A stretch of 7,199 nucleotides of DNA from Deltaproteobacteria bacterium (GCA_016208525.1 JACQYJ010000214.1:1-7199), one strand, 5' to 3'; shown: positions 1 to 6,953, counted from the first letter of the stretch. The notes: a model not told the origin generated them from the letters alone. Program-made: numbers and translations.

Positions 1-1139
1 TATTCCCTAAGCGCTTCATCAGCCAGCTTCCTGTCCGTAATGTCTTGAACGGTTCCAACGGAACGGAGCGGTTTGCCGTCTTTATCATAAAAAGTTTCGC
101 ACTTCTCATGGACATATTTAATCCTGCCGTCCGGGAATAAGAGGCGATGATCTATGGCATAAGGGGTCTTTGTCTTCACCGAATTGGTGTAGGCAAAATC
201 AACATTAGCCCTGTCTTCCGGGTGAACCGTATCCAGAAAAGCCTCGTAGGAAGCGCCGAACTTTTTCGGGTCTATCTCAAAGATCAGGTAGATTTCATCA
301 GACCAGTCGAGGATATTTTTGACAAGGTCCAATTCCCAACTTCCGATATGGGCTATCCTCTGCGCCTCGGCAAGACGGCCCTGCGCCGCCTCTTGCTCCG
401 CAATGCTTTGTCCGAGCCTTTGATGGCCGAATCCCAGTCCTGCCAGCCCGATAATCCATATCAATATGGCCCTCGCCGTCTCTGCGATAACCTCCCGCTT
501 CTCCCTTGCAAGATAACCGTCAAGCGGGATGGAGATGCTCAGGCCGCCGCGGATTTGACCCTCCTTGTATCCCTGAACGGCGTGGCACTTGAGACAAGGC
601 TTTTCAACCAGAAGGGGACGCATCAGCCTTATATAAGGACGGCCTTCCCGTTCGGTAAACTCTAATTTCTCGACTGCCCCTCGCTCAAACACCTCCAGAG
701 CGTCGCGTTCCCACTCATCAGGCGCATTCAGAGGACGGATCGGCTTGAGGCTCGTAAGATGTCCTATGACACCGAGGTCATCCTGATACCATTCAAATAA
801 CTGACGAGTCATGTATGCGGGATTCACAAGGGTAAGCCTTTTGCCTGAAGGGGCGGTCAGGTCGCGTTCTGGCACGGAGAGGTAGGGGTTGGGAGGGGTG
901 CGCTCATCCGCGGGGACATAGACGCCGCCATGATAAGCAGCCCATCGGCGCACCACCAGCATCCAGTTGAAATCTACGAATGCCTCGTTCCGCGCAAGCT
1001 CTCTGACCGTGCTCCTGATATGGATGATATTCCACGAAGCAAGGATGAGAATGAATATTGTCCATCCCCCTGCCAGAATCCACGCATATAGTGCGAGCCT
1101 TTCACGAGGCCCGGTATAATGTCTTTTACCGATCATCAT
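1..1139 (-). CDS. Membrane sensor protein, DUF3365 haem domain plus PAS (N-terminal part, runs off the window)
   Basis: The minus strand is open from an ATG at 1139 to the window edge (379 codons, no stop). The N-terminus has one TM helix (about residues 15-39). A periplasmic domain follows, with CLKCH (Cys182, Cys185, His186) just before a 'GYKEGQIRGGLSISIPL' stretch; this layout is typical of the DUF3365/Tll0287-like family, whose CxxCH binds c-type haem. A second TM segment lies at about 217-238, then a short linker (IAEQEAAQGRLAEAQ) and a PAS_3-type domain (about 264-370), starting HIGSWELD and ending GTVQDITDRKLADEAL. The output module (histidine kinase, GGDEF or more PAS domains) is beyond position 1 and unknown. 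Inferred role: redox or small-ligand sensing in the periplasm, signalled inward. An ATG at 1136 is an equally possible start; a weak GAGAAG lies just upstream. It is divergent from rnc. Confidence 0.88.
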   Translation of the reverse strand, partial: MMIGKRHYTGPRERLALYAWILAGGWTIFILILASWNIIHIRSTVRELARNEAFVDFNWMLVVRRWAAYHGGVYVPADERTPPNPYLSVPERDLTAPSGKRLTLVNPAYMTRQLFEWYQDDLGVIGHLTSLKPIRPLNAPDEWERDALEVFERGAVEKLEFTEREGRPYIRLMRPLLVEKPCLKCHAVQGYKEGQIRGGLSISIPLDGYLAREKREVIAETARAILIWIIGLAGLGFGHQRLGQSIAEQEAAQGRLAEAQRIAHIGSWELDLVKNILDWSDEIYLIFEIDPKKFGASYEAFLDTVHPEDRANVDFAYTNSVKTKTPYAIDHRLLFPDGRIKYVHEKCETFYDKDGKPLRSVGTVQDITDRKLADEALRE

Positions 1140-1171
1140 CTTCTCTCATAAGTTATTTCCCCTGCCAATAA

Positions 1172-1199
1172 AGTATACCTAAGTATTATTTAACCGCAA
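1172..1199 (-). promoter_or_regulatory. Possible sigma-70-type promoter for the sensor gene
   Basis: Read on the minus strand, TATACT (plus 1172-1177) is a close match to the -10 consensus. TTGCGG (plus 1194-1199) lies 16 nt upstream as a weak -35 (3 of 6 matches). Transcription would begin near 1165 and leave a leader of about 26 nt before the ATG at 1139. The call rests on the -10 hexamer and its position in the 91-bp divergent gap; no operator or other regulatory site is visible. Confidence 0.3.
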
Positions 1200-1230
1200 G
1201 GCAATATATCATCCCGTTTAAGCTTGACTT

Positions 1231-1965
1231 ATGCCGCAAAGTCGTGAAAAATCTCCTTCAATGCCTGCAATAACTCTTCAAAATAATTTTAAGGAGCTTC
1301 AGGAAAAACTCTCCTATGACTTCAAGGATCAACAGATCCTGGCTCAGGCCCTGACTCATAAGTCGTATGCAAATGAAAAGAAGGGTATTATCAAGGACAA
1401 TGAAAGGCTTGAGTTCCTTGGCGATGCAGTACTTGATCTCTCTATCAGTCATCTTATCATGGAAGGATTTCCCGACTTGTCAGAAGGAGATATGTCCAAG
1501 CTGCGTGCATCCGTGGTAAATGAAAATTACCTCGCTGTGATGGCTGAAGAGTTTGAGCTTAACCAATACCTCCTGCTCGGCCACGGGGAAGAGCTAAGCG
1601 GGGGAAGGAATAAGCCTTCAATCCTTGCTGATTCCTTTGAGGCCGTCATTGCTGCAATATACCTTGACGGAGGATTTGATGCCGCATTTAAGACTGTATC
1701 CAGGCATTTCTCAAGACTCCTGTCAAAGACAGACCTCTATACTGACTACAAGACAAGGTTGCAGGAGTTCACACAGGAAAGATTAAAGTGCATGCCGGTC
1801 TACAGACTGAAAGGCGCATCAGGCCCGTACCACGCCAGGATATTTGAGGTAGAGCTTGAAATAGACGGCAAACTCTATGGAACAGGGAAAGGAAAGACCA
1901 AGAAAGAAGCGGAACAGAAAGCTGCAAAAGAGGCGCTGGAAAAGCTTGTGAGACGTAAGACATAA
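1231..1965 (+). CDS. rnc: Ribonuclease III
   Basis: This is the double-strand-specific endoribonuclease that processes pre-rRNA and some mRNAs. It has 244 residues, slightly longer than the E. coli enzyme (226). The catalytic domain (about 20-165) carries the family signature NERLEFLGDAVLDLS (57-71) and the second acidic motif ILADSFEAVI (131-140). The metal-binding residues correspond to Glu61, Asp65, Asp134 and Glu137, all present. A dsRNA-binding domain occupies about 172-239, with DYKTRLQEF at its start and GTGKGKTKKEAEQKAAKEAL at its end. An in-frame TGA at 1225-1227 makes ATG 1231 the first possible start. ATG 1261 (MPAITLQ, 234 aa) is also plausible, and neither has a clear Shine-Dalgarno. 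It is followed by era in the same direction, the usual rnc-era pairing. The stop codon shares two bases with a palindromic repeat. Confidence 0.97.
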   Translation: MPQSREKSPSMPAITLQNNFKELQEKLSYDFKDQQILAQALTHKSYANEKKGIIKDNERLEFLGDAVLDLSISHLIMEGFPDLSEGDMSKLRASVVNENYLAVMAEEFELNQYLLLGHGEELSGGRNKPSILADSFEAVIAAIYLDGGFDAAFKTVSRHFSRLLSKTDLYTDYKTRLQEFTQERLKCMPVYRLKGASGPYHARIFEVELEIDGKLYGTGKGKTKKEAEQKAAKEALEKLVRRKT

Positions 1966-2012
1966 CTCCCCCTCGCTCCCCCTCTTTATTAAAGAGGGGG
2001 TTGGGGGGAGTT
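1964..2012. repeat. Nested palindromic repeat between rnc and era
   Basis: The outer arms AACTCCCCC (1964-1972) and GGGGGAGTT (2004-2012) are perfect complements. Inside them, CCCCCTCTTTA (1978-1988) pairs with TAAAGAGGGGG (1990-2000) around one central T. The two stems are separated by 5 nt on the left (tcgct) and 3 nt on the right (ttg), so the transcript would fold as about 20 bp interrupted by one internal loop. The left arm begins in the last two bases of the rnc TAA, and the right arm ends 4 nt before the era Shine-Dalgarno. There is no U-tract, so it is not an obvious rho-independent terminator. Its architecture matches the repeat at 2934-2994, suggesting a dispersed element. Confidence 0.85.
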
Positions 2013-2016
2013 AAAA

Positions 2017-2031
2017 AAGGAGACCATCATA
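2017..2031 (+). promoter_or_regulatory. Ribosome binding site of era and non-canonical ATA start
   Basis: AAGGAG (2017-2022) is a strong Shine-Dalgarno. After a 6-nt spacer comes ATA (2029-2031), in frame with the era P-loop. The frame is closed upstream by TAA at 1990-1992, and no ATG, GTG or TTG lies between that stop and ATG 2098. ATC at 2026 is the other near-cognate codon but is only 3 nt from the Shine-Dalgarno. Spacing favours ATA as the initiation codon, unless position 2031 is really G. Confidence 0.6.
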
Positions 2032-2916
2032 GAATATCCATTCAAATCAGGTTTCATTGCTATCATAGGAAGGCCCAATGTCGGGAAGTCTACCCTCATG
2101 AACGCAATACTGGGGGAGAAGGTGTCAATCATCTCCAACAGGCCTCAGACAACAAGGAACAAGATACTTGGGGTCAGAAACGTCGAGGGGGGCCAGCTTA
2201 TATTCCTTGATACACCTGGAATCCACAAGGGGAAGCGCCTTATGGACAGGCTCATGGTCAAAGAGGCCATGTCATGCATAGAAGGGACCGACCTGATACT
2301 TGCAGTGGTTGACGCAGAAAGGGCGCTGACAGAAGAAGATGAGCTGGCGCTCGAATCTCTGAAGACCGCAAAACCGCCGGTATTCCTTATAATAAACAAG
2401 GTTGACCTGATCAGGAAAGACCTTCTGCTCCCTCAGATCTCCAGATACACATCTTCATACGGCTTTAAGGAGGTCATCCCATTATCGGCAGCAAAGGGAG
2501 AGGGGATTGAAGAGCTGGTAAGGTTGATGAAAGATATTCTCCCGGAAGGGCCCCGGTATTTCCCTGAGGAGACACTAACAGACAGGCCTGAAAGGTTTAT
2601 AATAACCGAGATAATAAGGGAAAAGGCTATCAACATGACCAGGGAGGAGATCCCTTACTCCATTGCCGTAATGGTGGACGAGTTTAAGGAAAAGGAGAAG
2701 CTTGTTTCCATCAGCGCGACCATATATGTTGAAAGAGACTCGCAAAAAGGTATAATTATCGGCAGGGGCGGAAAGATGCTGAAGACCATAGGGACTGAGG
2801 CCAGGAAGGACATGGAAAAACTCCTTGCCTGCAAGGTCTTTCTGGAGCTGTGGGTGAAGGTGCACAAGGACTGGAGAAAGGACCCGGTCTTCCTCAGGGA
2901 CCTGGGAATAGAATAA
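2029..2916 (+). CDS. era: GTPase Era
   Basis: Era binds the 3' end of 16S rRNA and acts in 30S assembly, at the membrane periphery or in the cytosol. Read from the ATA at 2029 it has 295 residues, normal for the family. GTPase motifs: G1 GRPNVGKST (14-22), G2 region PQTTR (39-43), G3 DTPG (61-64), G4 NKVD (123-126) and G5 SAAKG (153-157). The C-terminal KH domain (about 224-291) has IIIGRGGKMLKTIG with the GxxG loop at 245-248 and ends in the typical VKVHKDWRKD...LRDLGIE. The first ATG, at 2098, would delete the whole P-loop, so it cannot be the start of a working Era. The expected N-terminus (E-Y-P-F-K-S-G-F-I-A-I-I-G) is encoded intact upstream, but only near-cognate codons are available. 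It lies 63 bp after rnc and is flanked by palindromic repeats on both sides. Confidence 0.95.
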   Translation: MEYPFKSGFIAIIGRPNVGKSTLMNAILGEKVSIISNRPQTTRNKILGVRNVEGGQLIFLDTPGIHKGKRLMDRLMVKEAMSCIEGTDLILAVVDAERALTEEDELALESLKTAKPPVFLIINKVDLIRKDLLLPQISRYTSSYGFKEVIPLSAAKGEGIEELVRLMKDILPEGPRYFPEETLTDRPERFIITEIIREKAINMTREEIPYSIAVMVDEFKEKEKLVSISATIYVERDSQKGIIIGRGGKMLKTIGTEARKDMEKLLACKVFLELWVKVHKDWRKDPVFLRDLGIE

Positions 2917-2933
2917 ACCAGTGGTCGGATTTG

Positions 2934-2994
2934 CAACCACCCCTTTGATTCCCCTCCTTAGCTAAGGAGGGGAGCACGAAGTGCGGGGTGGTTG
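2934..2994. repeat. Nested palindromic repeat between era and the FecR-domain gene
   Basis: The outer arms CAACCACCCC (2934-2943) and GGGGTGGTTG (2985-2994) are perfect complements. The centre is a 22-bp uninterrupted palindrome, CCCCTCCTTAG (2951-2961) followed at once by CTAAGGAGGGG (2962-2972). A third small hairpin, GCAC-GAA-GTGC (2974-2984), fills the right-hand gap, so the folded strand would resemble a branched junction. It starts 18 nt after the era stop and ends 30 nt before the next ATG. It has the same outer-arm/inner-palindrome plan and G/C strand asymmetry as the repeat at 1964-2012, although the arm sequences differ. No U-tract follows. Confidence 0.88.
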
Positions 2995-3023
2995 GGACTG
3001 TCCACGGCTTAATGGAGGGAACC

Positions 3024-3782
3024 ATGAACATAACAATTCTTATAACCGTCGCTGCTTTTTTGACCTTGTACACGCCTGCCTTTGCAGAGGAGGCCCTTTC
3101 AGGCGCCGGAACCATAACCTATGTAAAGGGGACAGCCCAGAAGAAGGGGACAAAAGGCGATGACTGGCAAGGGGCCAAAGAAAACACGACCCTTGCTTCC
3201 GGCGACAAGGTGAAGACCCTGGAGAAGACCAGGGCGGAGATAAGGCTTGAGGCTGGAAAGGTCATCAGGCTTGACGAAAACACCACCGTTGACCTTGTCA
3301 AGCTGGTTGAAGAGTCTCAGAACAAGGTAGAGACGGACATAAAGATAGAGCAGGGAAACCTCTGGGCAAAGGTGGGAAAGCTCGGTGAAAATACGGAGCT
3401 GAAGGTTGAATCCCCTATAGCAGGGGCCTCTATCAGGGGGACCACCTTCAGGGTGGAGGTGGCTATAGACAAATCAACACAGTTAAATGTGTATGAAGGA
3501 GTTGTCGAGATATACAACCCGATGCAGAAGGCCGGGGGACCGATAACAAAGATCGAGGCACCGAGAGAGGTGAAAAAGCCGGGATATATTGAAGGACCCA
3601 GGGAGGTCTCACAGGACGAATGGAGTTATATTGTAAAGGACATGCAGAGGTTCACCATAACTCCCTCCGGTCTGAAAAAGGTGGAGGAGTTCAAGAAGGA
3701 CGATATTGAAGATCAGAGCGACTGGGTAAGGTGGAATATGGAAATGGACAAAAAGATGGATAAGAAGGGCAACATGCCTTAG
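3024..3782 (+). CDS. Exported FecR-domain protein
   Basis: A 252-residue protein starting at ATG 3024, which has GGAGG (3014-3018) with a 5-nt spacer; an in-frame GTG at 2988 lies inside the palindromic repeat and is less likely. Residues 1-21 form a Sec signal peptide (MNITILITVAAFLTLYTPAFA, cleavage after AFA). Residues about 28-160 match the FecR fold: GTITYVKG, LASGDKVKT, AEIRLEAGKVIRLDENTTVDL, then the diagnostic ESPIAGASIRGTTFRVEV (IRGTTF at 137-142) and LNVYEGVVEI. The remaining ~90 residues are charged and Lys/Asp/Glu-rich, with EWSYIVKDMQRFTI. It lacks the N-terminal cytoplasmic helix of anti-sigma FecR regulators and no sigma-factor gene is adjacent, so it is probably a periplasmic or surface FecR-domain protein rather than a signalling partner. 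Its function is unknown. It sits between era and bamA. Confidence 0.85.
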   Translation: MNITILITVAAFLTLYTPAFAEEALSGAGTITYVKGTAQKKGTKGDDWQGAKENTTLASGDKVKTLEKTRAEIRLEAGKVIRLDENTTVDLVKLVEESQNKVETDIKIEQGNLWAKVGKLGENTELKVESPIAGASIRGTTFRVEVAIDKSTQLNVYEGVVEIYNPMQKAGGPITKIEAPREVKKPGYIEGPREVSQDEWSYIVKDMQRFTITPSGLKKVEEFKKDDIEDQSDWVRWNMEMDKKMDKKGNMP

Positions 3783-3853
3783 TTTTTTATTTACAACCCC
3801 CCTTTCACCTGATATTATTGCGCTTTTATCGGGAATTGGGGGTTCTCAGCTTA

Positions 3854-6112
3854 ATGTCAAAATCAGTTTTTTTTCTTGCCGCAATATTCTCTCTCTATAT
3901 ATTTACATATACAGCGCGGGCTGAAGATACAATTGCAAAAATAGCGGTCAAAGGGAACCTGGCCATAGAGGCTGATGCCATAAAGGCAGTCATAAAGATC
4001 AGCGAAGGGAGGCCGCTGGTCGCTGAGGATGTGCGGGATGCCATAAAGGCCATATTCGAGATGGGCTATTTTACCGATGTGCAGGCAGAGACAAGCGATG
4101 CTGAAGGGGGATCGGCGCTGACATTTATTGTATCCGAAAGGCCGCAGATAAGGGAGATTGAGTTCAACGGCAACAAGGAGATTGAAAAGGACAAGCTCAA
4201 AGAGCTTCTGACATTCAAGGCCAATACTATTCTGGATTTAAACAAAATAAGGGAAAGCATTTCAAAGATAAAGACAGAATACGAAAACAGCGGTTACTAC
4301 GTGGCAGATGTACAGTACAGGACCGAAACCGTTGGAGAAAACCAGATAAAGCTCGTCTTCGAGATTAATGAAAACGAAAAGGTCCTTGTAAAAAGGATAA
4401 TCCTCCTTGGGAATAAGGAATACAGCGACGATGCGCTGAAGAAAATTATACAGACAAAGGAAGGAAGCTGGTCTTCATGGATCAGCTCGAAGGGGACTTT
4501 CAGGGAGAATACGCTGCGTGGAGATGTGGAGATACTCTCCTCCCATTATCTGAATAACGGGTATATACATGCGAGGGTCGAAGAACCACAGGTCTTCCTC
4601 ACGCCTGACAAGAGGTGGATATATATAACCATCCGCATCGAAGAGGGGAAGAAGTTCTGGCTGGGAAAGGTAGATTTTAAGGGCGACATCCTCGATTCGG
4701 TTGACGACCTTTCTAAAAATGTAAAGCTCAGGGAAGGTGATGTATTCAGCAGGGACAGGCTGAGGCAGGACATTGTCGCACTCACTGACATGTATGGCGA
4801 CAAGGGGTATGCCTTTGCCAATATAGTCCCTCTTACTACCGTCGACCATGAAAAGCGGATAGTAAACATTACATTCGACATAAGTAAAGGGGAGCTGGTA
4901 TACTTTGAGCGGATACTTATCACCGGGAACGTAAAGACCAGAGACAAGGTCATAAGAAGGGAGCTCAAGGTAGCTGAGGGGGAACTATACCACGGCACAC
5001 GCCTGAAAAAGAGCCGGCAGAAAGTCAATAACCTCGGCTTCTTTGATGAAGTCAACATGTCCACGGAAAGGGGGAGCTCAACCAACAAGCTTAATCTGGT
5101 CATTGACATAAAGGAACGGCCCACAGGCACGCTCAGCGCAGGCGCAGGTTACAGCTCTATAGACAACTTCATGATGATGGGGTCGGTCTCTCAGGGGAAC
5201 CTCTTCGGAAGAGGGCAAAAGTTGCAGCTGTCGGCTGAATATGGTGATAAAAGGAAGACCTATAATCTGGGATTCACGGAACCAAGGCTTTTGGATACGG
5301 AAATATCAGCCGGCTTCGATCTATACAACCTGGAAAAGAAATACACGGACTTTGCAAAGAAGAGTAATGGTGGAGATATAAGGCTTGGTTTCCCGTTGGG
5401 GTTTGAAGAAACAAGGGGATACCTTACATACCGTTACGAGGAAAGCGAGATATTTGACATCAAGTATGATACTGCGGGAGCATATATAAAGGAGCAGGCC
5501 GGGAAGAATACGACCAGCAGCATAACCGCCAGCATAGTCAGGGACACAAGGGACAGTTATCTGGCCCCCATGAGCGGCTCAAACAATAGCGTCTCTACCG
5601 AGTATGCTGGCGGTTTCCTCGGCGGGACCAGATCATTTGTCAAGCATCTCGGAAATTCATCATGGTTTTACCCTGTCTTCCGGGATACCTCCGTAATGCT
5701 CCACGGCGCTATAGGGTACGCGGAGGGAACAGAGGGGAAAGAGGTTCCGATAGACGAAAGGTTTTTTGTCGGGGGGATGAATACAGTAAGAGGTTTTGAC
5801 CCGAGATCATTAGGCCCGAAAGATGAAAGCGGGATAGTTATCGGCGGTATCAAGGAACTTATATTCAACGTAGAGTACCTCTTCCCCCTGGCTAAAGAGG
5901 CCGGGCTCAGAGGGGTCGTATTTTATGACGCGGGTAACGCCTTTGGTGAGAATGAGGATTATGATATTGAGAACCTTCGGACAAGCGCAGGGTATGGAAT
6001 CAGGTGGTATTCCCCCATTGGCCCTCTAAGGCTTGAATGGGGATATAATCTGAATCCAAGAGATGGAGAAAAGTTGAGCAGGTGGGAGTTCAGCATAGGG
6101 ACGTTCTTTTAA
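3854..6112 (+). CDS. bamA: Outer membrane protein assembly factor BamA
   Basis: BamA is the core of the BAM complex that folds beta-barrel proteins into the outer membrane. From ATG 3854 it has 752 residues. MSKSVFFLAAIFSLYIFTYT plus ARA forms a signal peptide (cleavage near 23). The open frame extends to a TTG at 3818, but that would put 12 residues in front of the signal peptide, so ATG 3854 is preferred; its upstream GGGGG (3838-3842) is a poor, distant Shine-Dalgarno. Five POTRA repeats can be traced at about 25-96, 97-174, 177-266, 268-346 and 349-422, each closing on a GYxxA/GYF-like turn and beta strand. The 16-strand barrel (about 425-752) contains the conserved loop-6 motif VRGFDP (645-650) and ends in Phe-Phe, the expected outer-membrane signal. 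It is close to E. coli BamA (810 aa) but somewhat shorter. No skp/ompH or lpx gene follows within the window. Confidence 0.95.
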   Translation: MSKSVFFLAAIFSLYIFTYTARAEDTIAKIAVKGNLAIEADAIKAVIKISEGRPLVAEDVRDAIKAIFEMGYFTDVQAETSDAEGGSALTFIVSERPQIREIEFNGNKEIEKDKLKELLTFKANTILDLNKIRESISKIKTEYENSGYYVADVQYRTETVGENQIKLVFEINENEKVLVKRIILLGNKEYSDDALKKIIQTKEGSWSSWISSKGTFRENTLRGDVEILSSHYLNNGYIHARVEEPQVFLTPDKRWIYITIRIEEGKKFWLGKVDFKGDILDSVDDLSKNVKLREGDVFSRDRLRQDIVALTDMYGDKGYAFANIVPLTTVDHEKRIVNITFDISKGELVYFERILITGNVKTRDKVIRRELKVAEGELYHGTRLKKSRQKVNNLGFFDEVNMSTERGSSTNKLNLVIDIKERPTGTLSAGAGYSSIDNFMMMGSVSQGNLFGRGQKLQLSAEYGDKRKTYNLGFTEPRLLDTEISAGFDLYNLEKKYTDFAKKSNGGDIRLGFPLGFEETRGYLTYRYEESEIFDIKYDTAGAYIKEQAGKNTTSSITASIVRDTRDSYLAPMSGSNNSVSTEYAGGFLGGTRSFVKHLGNSSWFYPVFRDTSVMLHGAIGYAEGTEGKEVPIDERFFVGGMNTVRGFDPRSLGPKDESGIVIGGIKELIFNVEYLFPLAKEAGLRGVVFYDAGNAFGENEDYDIENLRTSAGYGIRWYSPIGPLRLEWGYNLNPRDGEKLSRWEFSIGTFF

Positions 6113-6174
6113 AATCCCCTCACTCTTCGCTTCTTACTCTTCACGACTTATAGGGAGGGCTTAAAGGTACAACG

Positions 6175-6822
6175 TTAAAATAGGTATTTATATACCAAAC
6201 TCCCCTCACTGCCCCAGTGGGTCATCCCGAACTCCATATCCTTCCTGCCGTTGAAAAACAACATATTAAAGCCTATGGATGAATTTTCATCAATCTTATA
6301 ATCCAGAGAAGGATTTGTGAGATAGCTTCCATCGTCGGCATTTATCAATACGACCAGTGCGGCATCGGTTCTACTGAACAGGGCAGGGTCGCTTATCCTT
6401 GTAAAGATATAGTTCCTCCTCATCTGTCTGAATGTCATTATCCTGTTTGCCTGCAACAGGTTTAATCTCATAAGGTCTGCGAGATATCCGCCTTTATAAT
6501 TATCATAACTGTATTTTATAAACCCGGTAAGTTCATCCCATTCACTGCCATCATACCCCTGACCGTTGTAAATATACTCGCCTATAATATTTATGCCGTT
6601 TTTGAATGTATAATGCCCTCCAAGGACAATCTCCGGGTAGCTCTTATTCCTGTCGGAGTCCTCTCTAATCTCGTATATATTGGGGTTGCCTGCATTCATC
6701 AGTAGAACGGTCGTTCTTCTGACTCCCCACCTTATAGCAGACTCGGTATAAACAACAAGGCCCTCACCGATGGAAGTTGATACATTGATGCCTGCACCGG
6801 GGATATCGCCGTTATGGGAAAC
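6175..6822 (-). pseudogene. C-terminal remnant of an outer-membrane beta-barrel protein
   Basis: The minus-strand frame ends at a TAA at 6175 and is open back to an in-frame TAA at plus 6823-6825. The first ATG in this frame is at 6699 (174 aa), but coding-like sequence continues upstream of it: GAGINVSTSIGEGLVVYTESAIRWG reads as amphipathic barrel strands. The body alternates strands and turns (YPEIVLGGHYTF, GINIIGEYIYNG, SSIGFNMLFFNG, MEFGMTHWGSEG) and ends KYLF with a terminal Phe, as in outer-membrane barrels. A whole porin-like barrel would normally need several hundred residues and a signal peptide; both are missing. The break coincides with the repeat island starting at about 6816. I infer a 5'-truncated gene; the family is not recognised (porin-like is as far as I can go). 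It is convergent with bamA, 62 bp apart. Confidence 0.6.
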
Positions 6823-6829
6823 TTAAGGG
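6816..6829. repeat. 14-bp direct repeat, copy 1
   Basis: GGGAAACTTAAGGG here is identical to positions 6954-6967. This copy lies at the point where the barrel reading frame hits its upstream stop and where the GGGGTCAG palindrome starts, overlapping that palindrome by 3 nt. A direct repeat enclosing about 124 bp could mark the ends of an inserted or rearranged segment, or be a component of adjacent repeat units. Confidence 0.75.
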
Positions 6830-6883
6830 GTCAGACTTTGTTAATTTGATATTTGCGGAAACAATTTATAAAAGCCTGACCCC
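6827..6883. repeat. REP-like palindrome with GGGGTCAG ends
   Basis: GGGGTCAGACTTT (6827-6839) and AAAGCCTGACCCC (6871-6883) are inverted copies matching at 12 of 13 positions, with a 31-nt AT-rich middle. The 57-bp unit is non-coding and blocks the barrel gene. Short elements with such ends resemble REP/MITE-type sequences mobilised in trans by IS200-like (REP-associated) tyrosine transposases. That link is my inference from general appearance; no transposase gene is present in the window. Confidence 0.75.
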
Positions 6884-6953
6884 GTTGCCGTAGCCGAGGC
6901 AATTGCGAAACTATTTGAAACGCAGTTTTGTCATTTCGACCAGCGGGAGTTAA

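Noticed and set aside
147..665. Plus-strand 172-codon open frame
   Set aside because: It lies entirely antisense to the sensor gene, whose minus-strand translation gives recognisable TM, haem-site and PAS sequence; this frame shows no domain and no Shine-Dalgarno.
1224..1252. TTGACT and AAAAAT as a promoter giving a leaderless rnc message from ATG 1261
   Set aside because: Spacing is 17 nt but the -10 matches only 4 of 6 positions and it overlaps the longer coding frame; not strong enough to call.
2098..2916. ATG 2098 as the start of era
   Set aside because: It would remove GRPNVGKST, the nucleotide-binding P-loop, although that motif is intact and in frame just upstream behind a good Shine-Dalgarno.
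1964..2994. The two palindromes as rho-independent terminators
   Set aside because: Neither is followed by a run of T on the coding strand, and the genes on both sides run the same way; a repeat or processing element fits better.
3795..3844. AACCCCC / GGGGGTT as a third nested palindrome before bamA
   Set aside because: Only 7 bp pair, there is no inner palindrome, and the match is within chance for C- and G-runs; at most a decayed copy.
3818..3853. TTG 3818 as the start of bamA
   Set aside because: It adds 12 residues ahead of a normal signal peptide and has no Shine-Dalgarno; ATG 3854 gives a conventional exported precursor.
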